In this document: one piece after another, positions 20,774-34,300 of the stretch
Layout: every line of letters begins with the position of its first letter
How positions within the stretch are numbered: position 1 is the first letter of the stretch
Source: Gonapodya prolifera JEL478
Taxonomy: Eukaryota > Monoblepharomycota > Monoblepharidomycetes > Monoblepharidales > Gonapodyaceae
Direction: 5' to 3'
Length of the DNA: 64,000 nt
Assembly (NCBI GenBank): GCA_001574975.1
Contig: KQ965731.1
Coordinates: forward strand, 496,001-560,000
Made by a program: the position numbers and the translations under genes
The notes under the pieces: model-generated
Database searches by the model: none
The model's input: only the letters and a program-made list of their open reading frames with translations
What the model was told of the DNA's origin: nothing

Positions 20774-23700
20774 ATGGATGGATCCAATCCAGCGGCGTCT
20801 GAGTCGCTATCTTCACGTGCTCCACCTGAGGGTGCGGTCTTCTCCCTGCGAATTGTGTCGATCGACACGTACCAATCTCCACCTCACCCACTCATCCACA
20901 ATGTCGACGGAGGATACGTTTTCGCAAGGTCGAAGACGAAAAATGTCAGGCTACGGTCTGTCCCAACTATCAGAATATTTGGTATTACAAGGTGGGGCCA
21001 GAAGGCGACTTTACATGTTCACCAGGTAAGTTAAACACACTCTTGCAATACTTCCTCGTATTCACCACCACCATAACACCTACTCTGTATACATATGCAG
21101 TGCTGGCCCTACTTTTACATACCGTACGACGGTTCACTCGACCCAAGCACAGGTGAGAAGAGTACATGAGTTTGGGATCGAAGCTGTTCGACTTCCAACG
21201 CCCCCTCTTGCGAAACAGTGGCCCATTTCATAACCCAGCTTGCCATCTCTCTCAACTACGCTCTGTCAATCTCGCGTTCCATCGACCCTTCCAACCCGTC
21301 ACGGTCTCAGCACCTGCAATCCGCAATTTTGTGCCAGGGCGTGCCTTTCTATGGCCTCCATTCCTCATACCGCCCTTTCCTCAAGCTCTCATTTATTGAT
21401 CCTTTCGCTTGCTCTCGAGCGGCGGACCTCTTGGCCTCTGGTGCGATTATGGGCCGCCCATTGCAACCACACGAATCCCACATTCCCTATTTGCTGCAGT
21501 TCCTCCTCGATCATAACCTTTTTGGCATGGATTTCATTCACTTACGTAATGTTCTGTTCCGAACCCCGATCAATGCCCCGGAAACCCCGGTCAATTCATC
21601 TCCATCACCCCACCATATATCTCCCAGCACTGTTCCACCTCACCTCGTTTGGCCACAAAAGACCGCTCCCCAACCTCCAAACCGCATCTCTCGAACCGAC
21701 CTCGAAATGGATTGTTGGTGTGCCGACATTCTTAACCGGGGCCTCATCAGTGAACGCCCTCATGAGGCGACCCTCCGATTGGCAAACTCTTCGTCAGCTG
21801 CATCTGCGACAGCGTCCCACTCAAATGAACGAGCACCCTACGTCCCTTCCCTTTCCACCCTGTGGTCCGATGAACGAGTGAGGAGGGTACGCCTTGGACT
21901 ATCGACAAATCTTCAACCACCGTCGGAGGCGCCCAGGGTGGGAGCGAATGAATTGAAGTGGGATGTCGAGGATGAGCTGAGGGGAGTCATGGAGGAAAAG
22001 TGTGCGGCAGCAGAATCGAGCGGAGTGCATTGGGCGCAGGACATCGGTGCCAAGGGACCAATGCCAGGTTTACCAACTGCTTGGCAAGCTGTAGAGCTAT
22101 CGTGGTCTCCGCCGCGAGCACTTGAAAATGGCTTGGCGAGCAACCGAGTGAACTTCGAGGCTCCTGTGAACGAAGCTGTTCTCCATGTCGCCAGCCCAAT
22201 ATTTGCTTCCGCACCTCAAATAGATATCGAACCCGACGTAGATGAGGCGTTACTCTCTCAACATCTTTCTCAGAAGGCAGAAGAGGAGAATACGGGGACT
22301 CATTATGCTCAAGCTATTACTGACGCCCAGTTACACGAGCAACCTCACCAAGATGACTCAGATGAGGATGAAGAATCGGAAGCGATATTGGAGTGGATGA
22401 AGGAGCAGCAAAGTGGTTCTGTTGAGGAGCGCGCGGATGCCACAGATGCGGGTCCAGAAAATGCATTTCCTGACAATCGGAACTCGGAGGACTCGCTCTA
22501 CCTGAATGACGATGAAGAAGACGCAGAGTTGGACAAAAATTCAGACCTTGTGGCATGGCTCGCCGAAGGCCTCAATAGTGGTTCCAGTGGGGACGATTTC
22601 TCAGAAGACGAAGAAGAGCCGCACCAAAGGAATCCAGATCCTGCTCAGAAATTTATCGGAGCACCGCAAGTGATACCCCAATATGACGGTGCGGGAGACG
22701 ACGAAGAAGATGAGATGTCAACAGATGAGGAAGATTGGAGCTACGATCTGCGGTTAGCGAGACGGGCAGGTAAGCGAAAAGCTGATGTGAGTACCGACCG
22801 GAACGAAGAAATACAAGAGCCTGGGAAACGAGTGAAGGTATTATTGTTTTGCTTCCATCCACAATGCCATCAAGTCGACATTTCTTATTTCAGGTATACA
22901 AGATCAGCACTTTTTCCACTGAACCGGAATTGAATCAATTTACGAAGTCTATGGACAGCAATTCCATCGGGCCTCTGGCCCCCCCTGCCTTGACAGTACC
23001 TCGGAGGAGATCCCTACTAAAGTGGAAGATCCCACGGGCGCCACCACAGATATCTCAAGGATCTCGACGTTTGGCACTCTCATCGCAGGATTATGTACAA
23101 CCGTCACTTGCGGTAAATCAGCCGTTATCTGATGGTCAGGACGACATTTTGTCGATATCCAGTGAAGATGACGATCCTGTCCCTCCTTCACCGCCGAAGT
23201 CTCGCTTATCTCAAACCCGTCATTGGGGTGTTACTGAGAGTAAGTTTGAGGAAGACGAGTTGGAAGCTATCGAGTCTGGTGAAGAGGAACTTCCTCCAAC
23301 ACCTCCGAGAACATTTTGTCGTGGACCATCCCATCCAGACGGTCAAAACAATAATCTCCATTCACTCAATGCGATCGATCCCCCCCGTCAACTTTTCTTT
23401 GAAGCGAACGTTGCAGAGCCGGAACATGGGGCTGATGCTCCATCACCCCCTCCAGATGAGTCACCTGGGCATGAGTACTCACCGGTAACCCCCATGGACG
23501 AGCCTCTTCACTCGCATTTTGAATTCGGCTCTATTATACGCCTTTGGTCTCCCCCACACCAGAACCATGAAGGAGGCTTTCATTTGGAGAGACCCGCGTT
23601 TATTTATGATCCCCCCCGGCCTTTTTCTCCCCATGGCGAGCCACTGTACACAGAGGATGTTCAGCTGCATCCAATGGATTTAGAATCCGAAGGAAATTTC

Positions 23701-26700
23701 AGAGTTTTGGCGGATCTACATGTCGAGCGGGAAGTTGAAGAAGCGTCACCAGAGCTGTTGGGAAACGAATATCATCGAGGATTTGTCATCGCCTCAGAAT
23801 TGCCGGAATCAGAGGCTGTATCGTCGCTGGACCCTGATTCTGATCAACCAATGGCAGGGCAGATGCATTCGGCAAGCCCTCTGCAAATTGCAGCTCTTAC
23901 GCCGGAGACATTTCTTTTATCAGATGCTGATATAGCTGTGGAGAAACGGAAGGGAAAATTCGTGAAATGGAGATATGCGCGGCGTCCTCCCAACAAGAAA
24001 GCAATAGCTATGAGTTGGAGGGAGTTCGGTATTGCCGAGGAAGAATATCTCGGTGAGAAAAACTGTCTAAACGTCCATCCTACATCATTATTAAGACACT
24101 GGCGGCAGATCCATATTACTCCAATCCCATAGATGTTCCTTCGCGCGTCAAAATTTTTGGTGGCAAGGAGTGGCGGTTGAAATCTCATACCTCAGACCAA
24201 CTCAAGGAATGGAATAATTTGGAAGAGCTCGCTCTGTACACACGTATCAGAGGCGGAGATTCAGAGGCGCGGGGGGTAAGAAACACATCAGGTCTGAAAA
24301 TGAAAAGTAGGGGACTCTCCAAATGGTGGACACCGGGGCATGGACCGCCGCCACATCGAGAAATTGAAAGCTGGGTCCTTTGCAATCCAATTGGTCGAAA
24401 GGACGTCAGCTTTGAGGCTGAAGATAAAACGGATGTGGATATCGCGAATGTTCGCATTGAGACTCGAGCCGACGGTGAGTGAGAACTGACGCTCTCATTC
24501 TCCCTCTGAAGCGACATAACCTTGGCGTCTAGAATCAAACTCGCGCGGTATAATTGAATCTCAAATTTTGAAGCGAAATGTTAAGAATGTATCGCAGGTG
24601 AGGAATGGTGACGTGGTAACCTCCAAGGTGATTTTGTTAAAGAGTTCCGAAAGCTCGAAGCCCCGACCCCTAAGAACCCGTACGGCTTCAAGTTTGATGC
24701 AGAGAAGTCCAATTCATCAGTGACCCACGAGCGACAGCACTATACTCTGTTAAGCGTGGAGATTCTAGGTTCGCCCCTTACGTATAAAGGGATGGAGTGC
24801 GACGTAACAACATTTGGTTTTAGCCGGGTGCTCCAAAGATATGCTCCCAGATCCCGCACGCGATCCTGTGAAGGCCGTTGTCTACTGCTTCTACAACGAT
24901 GGACCGTCTTTGCCAACTTCCAATACTTCCACGAACGGGTAAGATTGGCGGTATTTTCTCTTCAATCTTCGTACCTCTGATCTCTACTTTAGATTCCACA
25001 TTGGAATATTAAAAATCGACGATGGTATGGACATAATCCGGACAGGCCTCACAGGTAAGAAACGACAATCGTTAAAACCATTGTTTGCTGTCAATGATCT
25101 TGGGCACAGGCTATTTGGTGGAGATAGTTGCAGATGAGCGCACACTATTTGAGGCGATGATCAGGAAAGTGCAGGAGATTGACCCTGATATGGTTGCTGG
25201 CTATGAGATTCACAACGCTTCCTGGGGCTATCTCGTGGAGCGTGGACATGCAATCGGTGAGAATCTCTTGATGCACCATTCCTCCGAGAGCGATTTTTAA
25301 GCTGCATTATGTCCTCCAAGGATTCGATGTTTTGGATGGGATTTCACGAACTACACTGCATTCCAACACCAAGAGCTCTCGCGATGATGATCAATGGGGG
25401 TTCAGTCACTCTTCGAGTGTCCACATAACAGGGAGAATTGTCCTCAACGTTTGGAGATTGATGCGTGGAGAGTTGAACCTAACTTCGTACACATTGGAGA
25501 ATTTGGTGTTCCATATTTTGCACCGGAGGTAAGTGTATCGTGTGTGATGCAGAAGGCTTGTGTGGTAAGACACTTCGCAATCCAAGGATACCATTCTTCA
25601 AGGTGTCAACTCTAGCATCGTGGTATGAATCATCGCCAATGATGCAATGGCGCTCCGTGCGGTATTTGGTTAAGCGGGTTCAGAGTACTGTGGAGCTTCT
25701 GCTAGAAACTGACATCATTGATCGAACAAGGCACGTACCGCTTTGATTTGCCTTGAGTGAAAAGTCTCGTAAAGTCCTGTTCTCGATAAAAAGCGAGTTT
25801 GCTCGAGTGTTTGGTATACAGTTCTTCTCCGTTCTTGATCGCGGATCTCAATTCAAAGTGGAGTCAGTGATGGCGAGGATAGCGAAACCTCAAAACCTGA
25901 TTATGTTTACTCCAACGAAAACCCAGGTGAATCAAACCTTGCTCCAAAGGGTTGTGACTTTAACCATGCCGAATCGTACTATCAGGTGTCTGGACAGCGT
26001 GCTGCTGAGTGCTTACCACTGATCATGGAACCCGAATCGCAGTTCTTTAGCAGTCCTTTGCTCGTTCTCGATTTTCAGTCCCTCTATCCATCGGTCATGA
26101 TTGCATACAACTATTGGTGAGGACAAATTGAATTTCCATCCAAGATGGGGGCTCATGGTTCTCCAGTTATTCCACATGCCTTGGTAGAATACAGAATCTC
26201 GGATCTAATCACAGATTTGGGGCTTCTGACTTCGAGATACCTATATCAGTTGCCACTGCATTGAAGGACCAGCTGCATGGTGAGGCGAAGTTGCCGTCCT
26301 TCAACGAGGAGCATTGTTTTAGAAAATCAACTCGATGACTCGAAGTTTCGCCAAACGGTCTTGCATTCGTGAAATCATCCGTACGAGAGGGTGTACTCGG
26401 TTCGTCATTCTCGTTCCTTTCGCCCTCAACATGTACAAGACGTATGTCCCATGTAGGCAAAATGCTTTCTGAAATTCTCGACACCCGCGTGATGGTCAAA
26501 AACTCAATGAAGATACACAAAGAAGACAAGGTAGCTTGATTGAATGAGCATCCAGGTTTCGAGAAACCTGCGAATCAAATGGAACCGTTGACTTAGGCTC
26601 TCCTACGTTTGCTGGATGCGAGACAACTTAGTTTGAAGTACCTCGCAAACGTTACCTATGGGTACACCAGCGCTTCTTTCAGCGGTCGGATGCCTTGTAG

Positions 26701-28386
26701 TCAGTCTTTCCATCGACTCGCCCGTTCTCAGCTGTGGATGACGTTTGTCTTTTTATAGTTGACATTGCGGATGCTATTGTACAGACTGGACGTGAGACGT
26801 TGGAGAAGGTGCGCGCCACATATGATGGTGTTTTGAAAGCTCCTGAGGACTATCCCAACTGTTTTCTGGTCTGCAAGGCAATTAAATTAATTCACTCGAC
26901 GGCTGACTGGGGAGCTCGTGTCGTTTACGGAGACACTGACAGCTTGTTTGTGTATCTTGAAGGCGCCAGCAGAGAGCGGGCTTGGAAAGTCGGCAAGGAG
27001 ATCGTTGACACTGTGACAAACGGGAATCCATACCCGATGAAACTCAAATTTGAAAAAGTGTGTCCCGCGATCTCACGGAACGGAACTGTTGAGCGCTCTT
27101 CTGAAAGGTGAAATGGTCTAGGTGTACCACCCTTGCGTATTGCAAACCAAGAAAAGATATGTGGGCTGGATGTTTGAAACTGAGGATCAGAAAGAGGCGG
27201 TCTTTGACGCCAAAGGTATTGAGACGGTTAGGCGAGATGGGTGTCCTGCGGTCGGCAAGATACTCGAGCAGAGCCTGAGGTGAGTTGCAACTTTGGGCTA
27301 CAAATGGGGGCGCTATTATTGTCAATACTGATACAATCATTTTGAAAGAATTCTCTTTCGCACCCAGGACATCTCTCTCGTCAAATCTTTCGTGGTTCGG
27401 CAGTTCTCCAAAATTGTTGCGGGCAAAGTTTCCCTGCAGGACTTCATCATCGCCAAGGAAATCCGCCTGGGGACCTACAGCGATAAAGTCATCCCGCCGC
27501 CGGGGGTCATTGTTGCGAAAAAGAAGATGGAGCTCGACAAGCGGGCGGAGCCACAGTATGGCGAGCGAGTACCATTCGTCGTGGTAAACGGCGGACCGGA
27601 CTCGCGGCTGTACGAAAACGTCGTGGCACCAGAAGATGCAATCAAGAGCAGGTGAGTGGTCCCTATGTTGATTTTGGAAGTGGAAAAGAGTTGATTTTTG
27701 CGAATTGAAGGTCATTGCGGTTGAATGCACAGTACTACATCACCAAGCAGATTATACCCGCACTTTCACGTACATTTTCATTAATGGGAGTCGGTGAGCC
27801 CGTACGCTCACTACCCTGTTTTGAGCCGTTTAACCTGATCCAGCACGCAAAATTGTGCAGATGTTCTTTCCTGGTTTTCTGAGATGCCCAAGAGTGATCG
27901 GGCAATTCGATACTCACTCACCCAGGCTGCTGCATCGCAGAGCGTAACCACTCAAGGCGCTCCATCTGATCGAAACGGGAGGGTGGCAAGACGAAAATCT
28001 CGCGGCCCGATCACCATAGAAAAGTTCTACGCCACCAAACATTGCATTGTTTGCCAGGAGCTCTCTTCGCAAGGTATTCCGACTTTGTTGATGCTGCACG
28101 AGGGTGATCAGAATGAGTCCATGCGTTCCTGTTTTCAGATTTGTGCCCTTCATGTCTTGAATCTCCGCAACAGTCCATCATCGCACTGATGAGCGAGGCC
28201 CGGCGTAGTGAGCGTAATTACGCCAATTTGCTTCGCGTTTGCCGTTCGTGCACGGGTCACGTGACGCCGTTGGAGGAGGATCCGGGATGTGAATCGCTGG
28301 ACTGTCAAATATTTTACACGCGCGCCATTGCTAGGAACAAGGCAAGATATGTACAAAAGATGATTAAACTTGCAGTGGATTTTTAA
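20774..28386 (+). CDS. REV3: DNA polymerase zeta catalytic subunit
   Basis: B-family polymerase for translesion synthesis in the nucleus, partner of Rev7 and Rev1. N-terminus MDGSNPAASESLS leads into FSLRIVSIDTYQSP and YIPYDGSLDPST, the Rev3 amino-terminal fold. Two long exons (21219-22837, 22894-24052) carry the poorly conserved acidic middle. About twenty short exons hold the rest: EIDPDMVAGYEIHNASWGYL (exonuclease-like fold), EPESQFFSSPLLVLDFQSLY with polymerase motif DFQSLYPS, KYLANVTYGYTSASFSGRMP, VVYGDTDSLF with the two catalytic Asp, and TKKRYVGW. The C-terminus has two cysteine clusters (HCIVC...LCPSC; VCRSC...CESLDC), the second being the Fe-S site that binds accessory subunits. One intron (25731-25793) is GC-AG. 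I could not resolve the splice around 24,590-24,640 in frame; it is an odd junction or an indel. Otherwise the gene looks whole. Confidence 0.93.
25731..25793 (+). other. GC-AG intron in REV3
   Basis: The donor is AAG|GCACGT and the acceptor AAAAAG|C. Splicing here gives IIDRTSEFARVFGIQFF, matching the conserved Rev3 sequence (human IGKTSEMARLFGIQFL). No GT donor nearby keeps the frame. The exonic AG and GCA start fit the strong consensus expected of GC donors. Confidence 0.85.
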
Positions 28387-28558
28387 AAATGGCCAAAATG
28401 GAACATGACGTCGCTAGCCTCGCAACAATCGGATGTCCTTTATTCCTTTACCCCGCACAGACTAAATGATTTTCCGAAAACTGACGGCCTGGACCAATTT
28501 TCCGAAAGTCGACAATGATATCAAGCTCACGCCTCCACCTTCCGGTGTATCAAACAAG

Positions 28559-31067
28559 ATGCCGGTCATCGCTGGGCCTATGCCCTTGATCAAAGTGGAC
28601 GAATTCCTCTCTGGCCCCGGGGGCGACCGATTCGGGCTTGGCCGTACAAATATCAAACTGCCATGGACGACGAGCGATTCTGGTGCATCTCCGTCACTCG
28701 GTTCATAATCTTGCACCTACTGAGCACCAATTTCTCCCAGGACGTGATCCCCACGACGACGACCCCACAGTTGAAGTGTTTCGGGATGCCGCTCCTCATC
28801 TTCGTGCCTTGTGGGAGACGTTAGTTTGCGCTTACGGCGGCGAAATAAAACAACGAGAATATAGTTGAGTGGAAAATGTTCGCGATATGAAAACATGATC
28901 TCCAATCGCCACCCCCACCCCCACCCCCCACAACATCTCCCACAGTCGTTTATCACGACATTTCGTCCGGGAACGTCGTTCGATTCACATATGGCGAAGT
29001 TGAGCGGCAAGTCCAGCAAATCGCTCACTCTCTCGCCGGGCTCGGTCTGCGCAAGGGAGACAGAGTCGGTATTGTGATGAGAAATCTCCCCGAATGTAGG
29101 AGCAACACCATGACTCAGCGGCGGAACGATTTCTCACCCCAAATTGCAATGAAGACTTACCGACGTGGTGGGCGACAGTCAGCATGGGGTACATCGCGGT
29201 GCTCTTGAACGCGTGGCTCACGAAGCCAGAGTTGGAGTTTTGCATAAAAGAAGCCGGGTGCAGGGCGCTTTTTCTCGATGGGGAGAGGCTTCACAGCCTC
29301 GGCGGAAAAGATGGGAAGGGCCTGTTTGACTCGTTGAAGGTGATTGGATTCTTTACGTTTGTGGTCTTCAAGCACGCTTAACCCAGCTCACAGCCAAAGG
29401 GACCCCTTGAACACCTTATACCTATTCGCTGCAACACCAGCCACCTTGTTTCTACCATCAGCGTGATCCCATACGAGAAGCTTCTTAATCCAACCCATCC
29501 ACATAACCTTCCCCCGGTCGATGTCACACCATTCGACTCAGCTCAGATATTATTCTCGTCGGGCACAACAGGTCGCCCTAAAGGTGTACTCCAATCCCAC
29601 ATTGGGTGGACGCAGCATACTAAATCGGGCCGTTATATGCAACTCCGCGCCGCGGTTAGAAACGGAATCGACATTCCAGCAACGGCACCAGGGACAGTGC
29701 CTCCTCAAATGGTCCAAATGCTGCCAGTACGTTTCGGGAACCGAGTGTGGGACGAGTGAAGGGACTGAAGTATCAATACCAGGTTCCCCTTTTCCATGTC
29801 ACCGGCTTGGGCATATCCCTATTGGCTGCTGACAGTGGCAGCAAACTAATCATGACAAACACATGGGTACGTGGTTGACTCACTTTTGCTCCATTTCACC
29901 ATGTATCACTCATCGTGCCTTGCACTTGGCAGGACGCCTCTGCAGCAATTTCTATAATCCAATTGGAGGGCGTCAACGTGTTTGCTGGTGTGCCCACCAT
30001 GGCACTCCAGATGCTTTCAGCACCCAACTTTTCGCCTGAGAAGCTTGGGTCCCTTCTGTCATTGACATACGCAGGGGGACCTGCCCCACCAGCACTGCGG
30101 GAGAGGGTGAAGAGCACGTTTAAAAAGAATGGAGTCGGAGAACCAAGCAATGTGAGTACTGGGCCCAAAAAATTGGGTCGTTGATCGCAATTCAAACAAT
30201 GCCGCACCAAATGTATGAAGGGCTACGGTGCTTCAGAGGCCCTTGGCATTGCAAGCATATCGGGTCAAGACTATGCTGAGAGGCCCACATCAATCGGGAA
30301 GCCCCTTCCGTGCTACAAAGTTGAGATCCGATCCCCAGAAGGCAAGGTGCTCCCTCCAGGTGCAGTGGGCGAGGTGTGGATCAAGAGTGTAGGTGTGGCC
30401 AAAGGGTACTGGAACAATGAAAAAGCGACAAAAGAAAGCTTCCAAGGCGGGTGGTACGCAACGGGAGGTGAGCGATGTGTGGATTCTTCCCGTTTCTGAC
30501 ACGACTGACGAAATGAATCTGGAACCTAGATATAGGTAAGAACCTTATACCACTGTGACGTTACCTTGTGCCTACCGCTAACTCAATTCCGTCCTCAAGG
30601 CCGCATGGACTCAGACGGATTCCTATACTTGCTTGATCGCGCAAAAGACATGTTGATCAGAGGTGGTGAAAACGTGTACTGCAGTGAAGTCGAGGCAGCG
30701 CTCCTATCACACCCGAATGTCATAGAAGTGTCAGTGTTTGGGATCCCGCATGTAGGTGTCTTTGGGGGGTGTCAGTGCACTCGCCGATCTCTCGCTAACA
30801 ATCACCCTCTGGTGACAGCGTACCCTCAACGAAGATGTTGGCGCTGCAGTCCGGCTACATCCCTCTGCAACCAAAGTCACAGCCGCCACCTTGCGCGCGC
30901 ACTGTGCGGAGCGCATTGCAAAGTTCAAAGTTCCCGCTTACATCGCGTTTTGGGAGGGTCCTCTACCGGCGACGGCAACGGGCAAGATTTTGAAACGGGA
31001 GGTGAAAGAGATTGTGGGCAAGGCTGCCGCCCGAGAGTTGGGGGGGGAGTTTGCTGCGAAGCTTTAA
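28559..31067 (+). CDS. Peroxisomal acyl-CoA synthetase, copy 2
   Basis: Paralogue of the gene at 18.0 kb with the same eleven-exon structure and the same predicted length (623 residues): 28559-28682, 28741-28863, 28946-29095, 29155-29339, 29394-29726, 29783-29866, 29933-30151, 30221-30467, 30530-30535, 30600-30751, 30819-31067. Motifs: [40 protein letters not shown], and C-terminal AKL for peroxisome import. Exon 9 is again 6 nt (ATATAG). The GTTGAG donor of exon 2 is conserved. Exon sequence is close but introns have diverged in length and content (intron 2 has gained a C-rich run near 28,912-28,930), so the duplication is not recent. Substrate unknown; both copies look functional. Confidence 0.92.
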
Positions 31068-31312
31068 GCGAACGTTATGAGTCCGTTATGAGTAAAGGTC
31101 TTTTATCACGTCTGGCGTCAAGGGGGTGAACAGAATAACGAGATTGCTTATGCTGACTCGGAAGTGTTGGAATAACTGCGAAGATATACAATGGATGTTG
31201 GCTAGTGGGATGAAGACATCCAAAAATCTGTCAGCTGCGACAACAGAATTTAGCCGTACCGGATCGAGTGGAGAGTTCACCATCCTTCACTCGGGGAACG
31301 ACCGCTATAAAA

Positions 31313-34300
31313 ATGGCATCGTTGCCTCCACCGCCACAGTCCGCTCGACTTGGATTATCGAGAAAAGTGTCACAGCTGCGGGCACCCGGGGAAGGCGGGG
31401 CTGGGGTCGGTGGCAACATCGGAGCTATGGGAGCGCGAAGCGAGGCGGCATCGATAGGTAAGTGAAGTGCAGTGGGTGAGTCGGGATGATGGAGGTAGTG
31501 GTTTACGATGGCAGTTGAGTGGGGTTGCTGTCGATACCAGCACGTTCCAGGGTTACGTTGCTCCGGATTTCAACTTCAATTTCTGAGATACAGCAATACA
31601 ATATGAAAAGCCTTTCCGTTTTAAACTGGGTATCCTCACTGTGCTCCTTCTAAACTCTGCCACGCTCCCAATCGTTCAGCCGAGGCTGCTGGCCTTTCAC
31701 TTTCCTCCGACGAGATTTCCGTTTACTCCCAACTCTTTTCCATTGGAGACGTGACCAAGAAAGGGTTTATCTCGGCCGACCATGCGGTCCCCCTCCTCAC
31801 CCGCTCCAAGCTCCCACAGGCTACCCTCGCTGAGGTATGTGGCGGCGAAGTGGCCATCGTATATTTCGTCACCTTTGAATACCATGTTTCTTGATTTGGG
31901 CGTATGAAATAGATATGGCAGCTCGGCGATGAAGAGGGGAAGGGATTCCTAACCCAGTCGGGATTCTACAGAGTGCTTAAGCTCGTTGCTGTTGCCCAAC
32001 AGGGACAGCCGGTGATGCTCAATTTACTCAGCATGAGTGAGTGGCCGATGCTGGCGCTATGATGTCAGGAACTCTTTATGCTGAAACAGGAGCGGGAGCG
32101 CGAGTTGCAATGGGATATGGGGCGATGTTGTGACAACGACTTTCCCAAACTTCAATTCAGTCTACTCACTCAGTCTTACTATATAGAAACACCTCCACCA
32201 ACGTTCGAAGGTCTTGACCTTACCCCCACCCCCATCCCCACCTTATCCCGCCACGATTCTTCTCCCCTTGGAGGGGACATATTTTCTTCGCCATCACCCT
32301 CCGGCCTCGCTGCGCCTGCCCCTGCAGCCGCACCTATTCCTCCACCAGCCGCAGTGACGGTAACATCTGACGAAAAAGCTCGATTCGCGTCGACGTTTGC
32401 GGCTCTTGGGCCAGTGGGCGGTGCGGTAACAAGAGAGCAGGCGGGAAGAGTATTCATGCAGTCCGGATTGCCACCAGATGTTTTACGGGGTGTATGGTGG
32501 GTAATTCTTATGGTGCCGTGGTGGATTTGTGTGGCAACGATCGATGAAAACATGTTCCGAGATTCAATTCTCGCCAATCTCAACGCCTATGTCTCTCGAC
32601 AGGACCCTAGTCGACCCCACATCTTCCAATCGTGTCACCCTCCCCTACTTTTCTGCCGCTATGAATATCCTGTCGCGCATCAGATCCCGCGACCTTACAT
32701 CCGTCCCCACCCAGCTGCCGGCTGGCCTTGTTGCACAGTTCGAGAGCCCACAGCCTACGACACCACTCCTCGGACCCTCTCAACCCGCCGCTTCTGCCGC
32801 TTCTTCATTACTTGGAGCACCCTTGTCAGCCCAAAGCACCAGCACAACATCTACCGTACTGGGAGCACCCCGCTCGTTCGCCGCGCCTCTGATGCAGTCA
32901 CAACCGCAGCCGCCGACGATGGCAAAAGCGGACTCATTTGCGTCCCTTGTGGGATTCGGTTCATCCACCGGAAGTGGAGCAGGAGTTGGTGCGGGGAGTA
33001 AACCGGCAAGCACAGTGGGAGGTGGACTTGGGCTTGGTTTTGGAGTGGCGCCAGCAGGTACTTTGGGCGGTGGAGCCGAGTGGGGAATACCTGCTGCAGA
33101 GAGAGTAAGGTACGGGGAGATTTTTGAGCAGACAGATGTGGGAAAGAAGGGATATTTGTCTGGTGAGTCATGGTGACTAGTACTTTTTGGATACACAGTG
33201 ACTCAACGGTTCTCTCCCACCCGTTCATCCCATGGTGAACTGGTTCGTAACGTAGGTGAAGAGGCGGTAGAATTTTTTGTCAAGTCACGTCTATCGCAGG
33301 AACAACTCGCACAGATATGGTAACTCGGTGAAAACGATTGAGATTTCTCAATTGACGATATCTGACTGTCGTTTCAATCATGCTCCCCAGGGACCTGTCT
33401 ACCGTCCGCAAGGCTGGTCAGCTTTCTCGGGACGAATTCTCAGTTGCTATGCATCTCATACGCCAAGCGCGCAGCGGCATTCCACTGCCATCAGTCTTAC
33501 CGGTGGACCTGGTGCCCCCCACTCTTCGTAATTTGACATCAACACCTCAAGCTGCACCACCTCAGGCTTCCGCACTTCAACAGCAGCAGCAAACTCAGAA
33601 TAGCAACAAGGATTTGTTTGATTTTGATTTTGGATCGCCATCCTTGGCCCCGGTGCCGTTGAGTAAACCGCCGGCGCTAGTTGATTTGAAAGGACCGAGT
33701 GGAGGTGCGTCGAGTGATGCGGTAAAACGGATGGTTTTCTTAAACACAGTGCACAGGAGCATTCGGCACACCACCTACATCAGGGTTCTCCCTGTCAAAT
33801 CTCACCACTCCAATCGCTGCACAGCCTGCTGTATCCCCTGCTTCCGTAGCCTCGCCTTCGATGCTAGCATCAAGTCCTCCGAGCGCCGCCTCTCCTGCAA
33901 ATGCATTCTCTCTCGAAACCGCTCAGAAGGATCTCGCTAGGGCCCGTGTTGAGCTCCGCATGGGTGAGACACAAATATCGGAGACACAGCAGCAAGCATC
34001 AGCCCTCGTACAGCAGCGATCAATGCTTGAACAGGAGCTTCGTACAGTCGGGGAGCAGAAAAGGGAGATGGCCGTCCGAGTGGCAACCGCGCGGAATGAG
34101 GTTGAGGCGCTGCGGAGAGCCAATGCAGAGCTGGAGGCGGCGGTGAGGAGGGAGCAGGCTGAAATTGCAGCGGGGCAGGACGAGGTCCAAAGGAGGGCTA
34201 ACGAGGCCGAGGAGGCAAGGAGCGCGGCAGAGGCGATGGAAATGATGGTAGTCCGGGCCAGGTCTGAAGCCGAACATGTGAAAGGAGAGCTTCGGGCAGC

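Noticed and set aside
20774-28386. REV3 as a decayed pseudogene, because its catalytic frames are so short
   Set aside because: Apart from one unresolved junction the short frames join through GT-AG (one GC-AG) introns into the conserved protein, with the catalytic Asp and Cys residues I could see all present.
28905-28935. CCACCC microsatellite in synthetase 2 intron 2
   Set aside because: A short simple-sequence run, common in introns; nothing suggests function.
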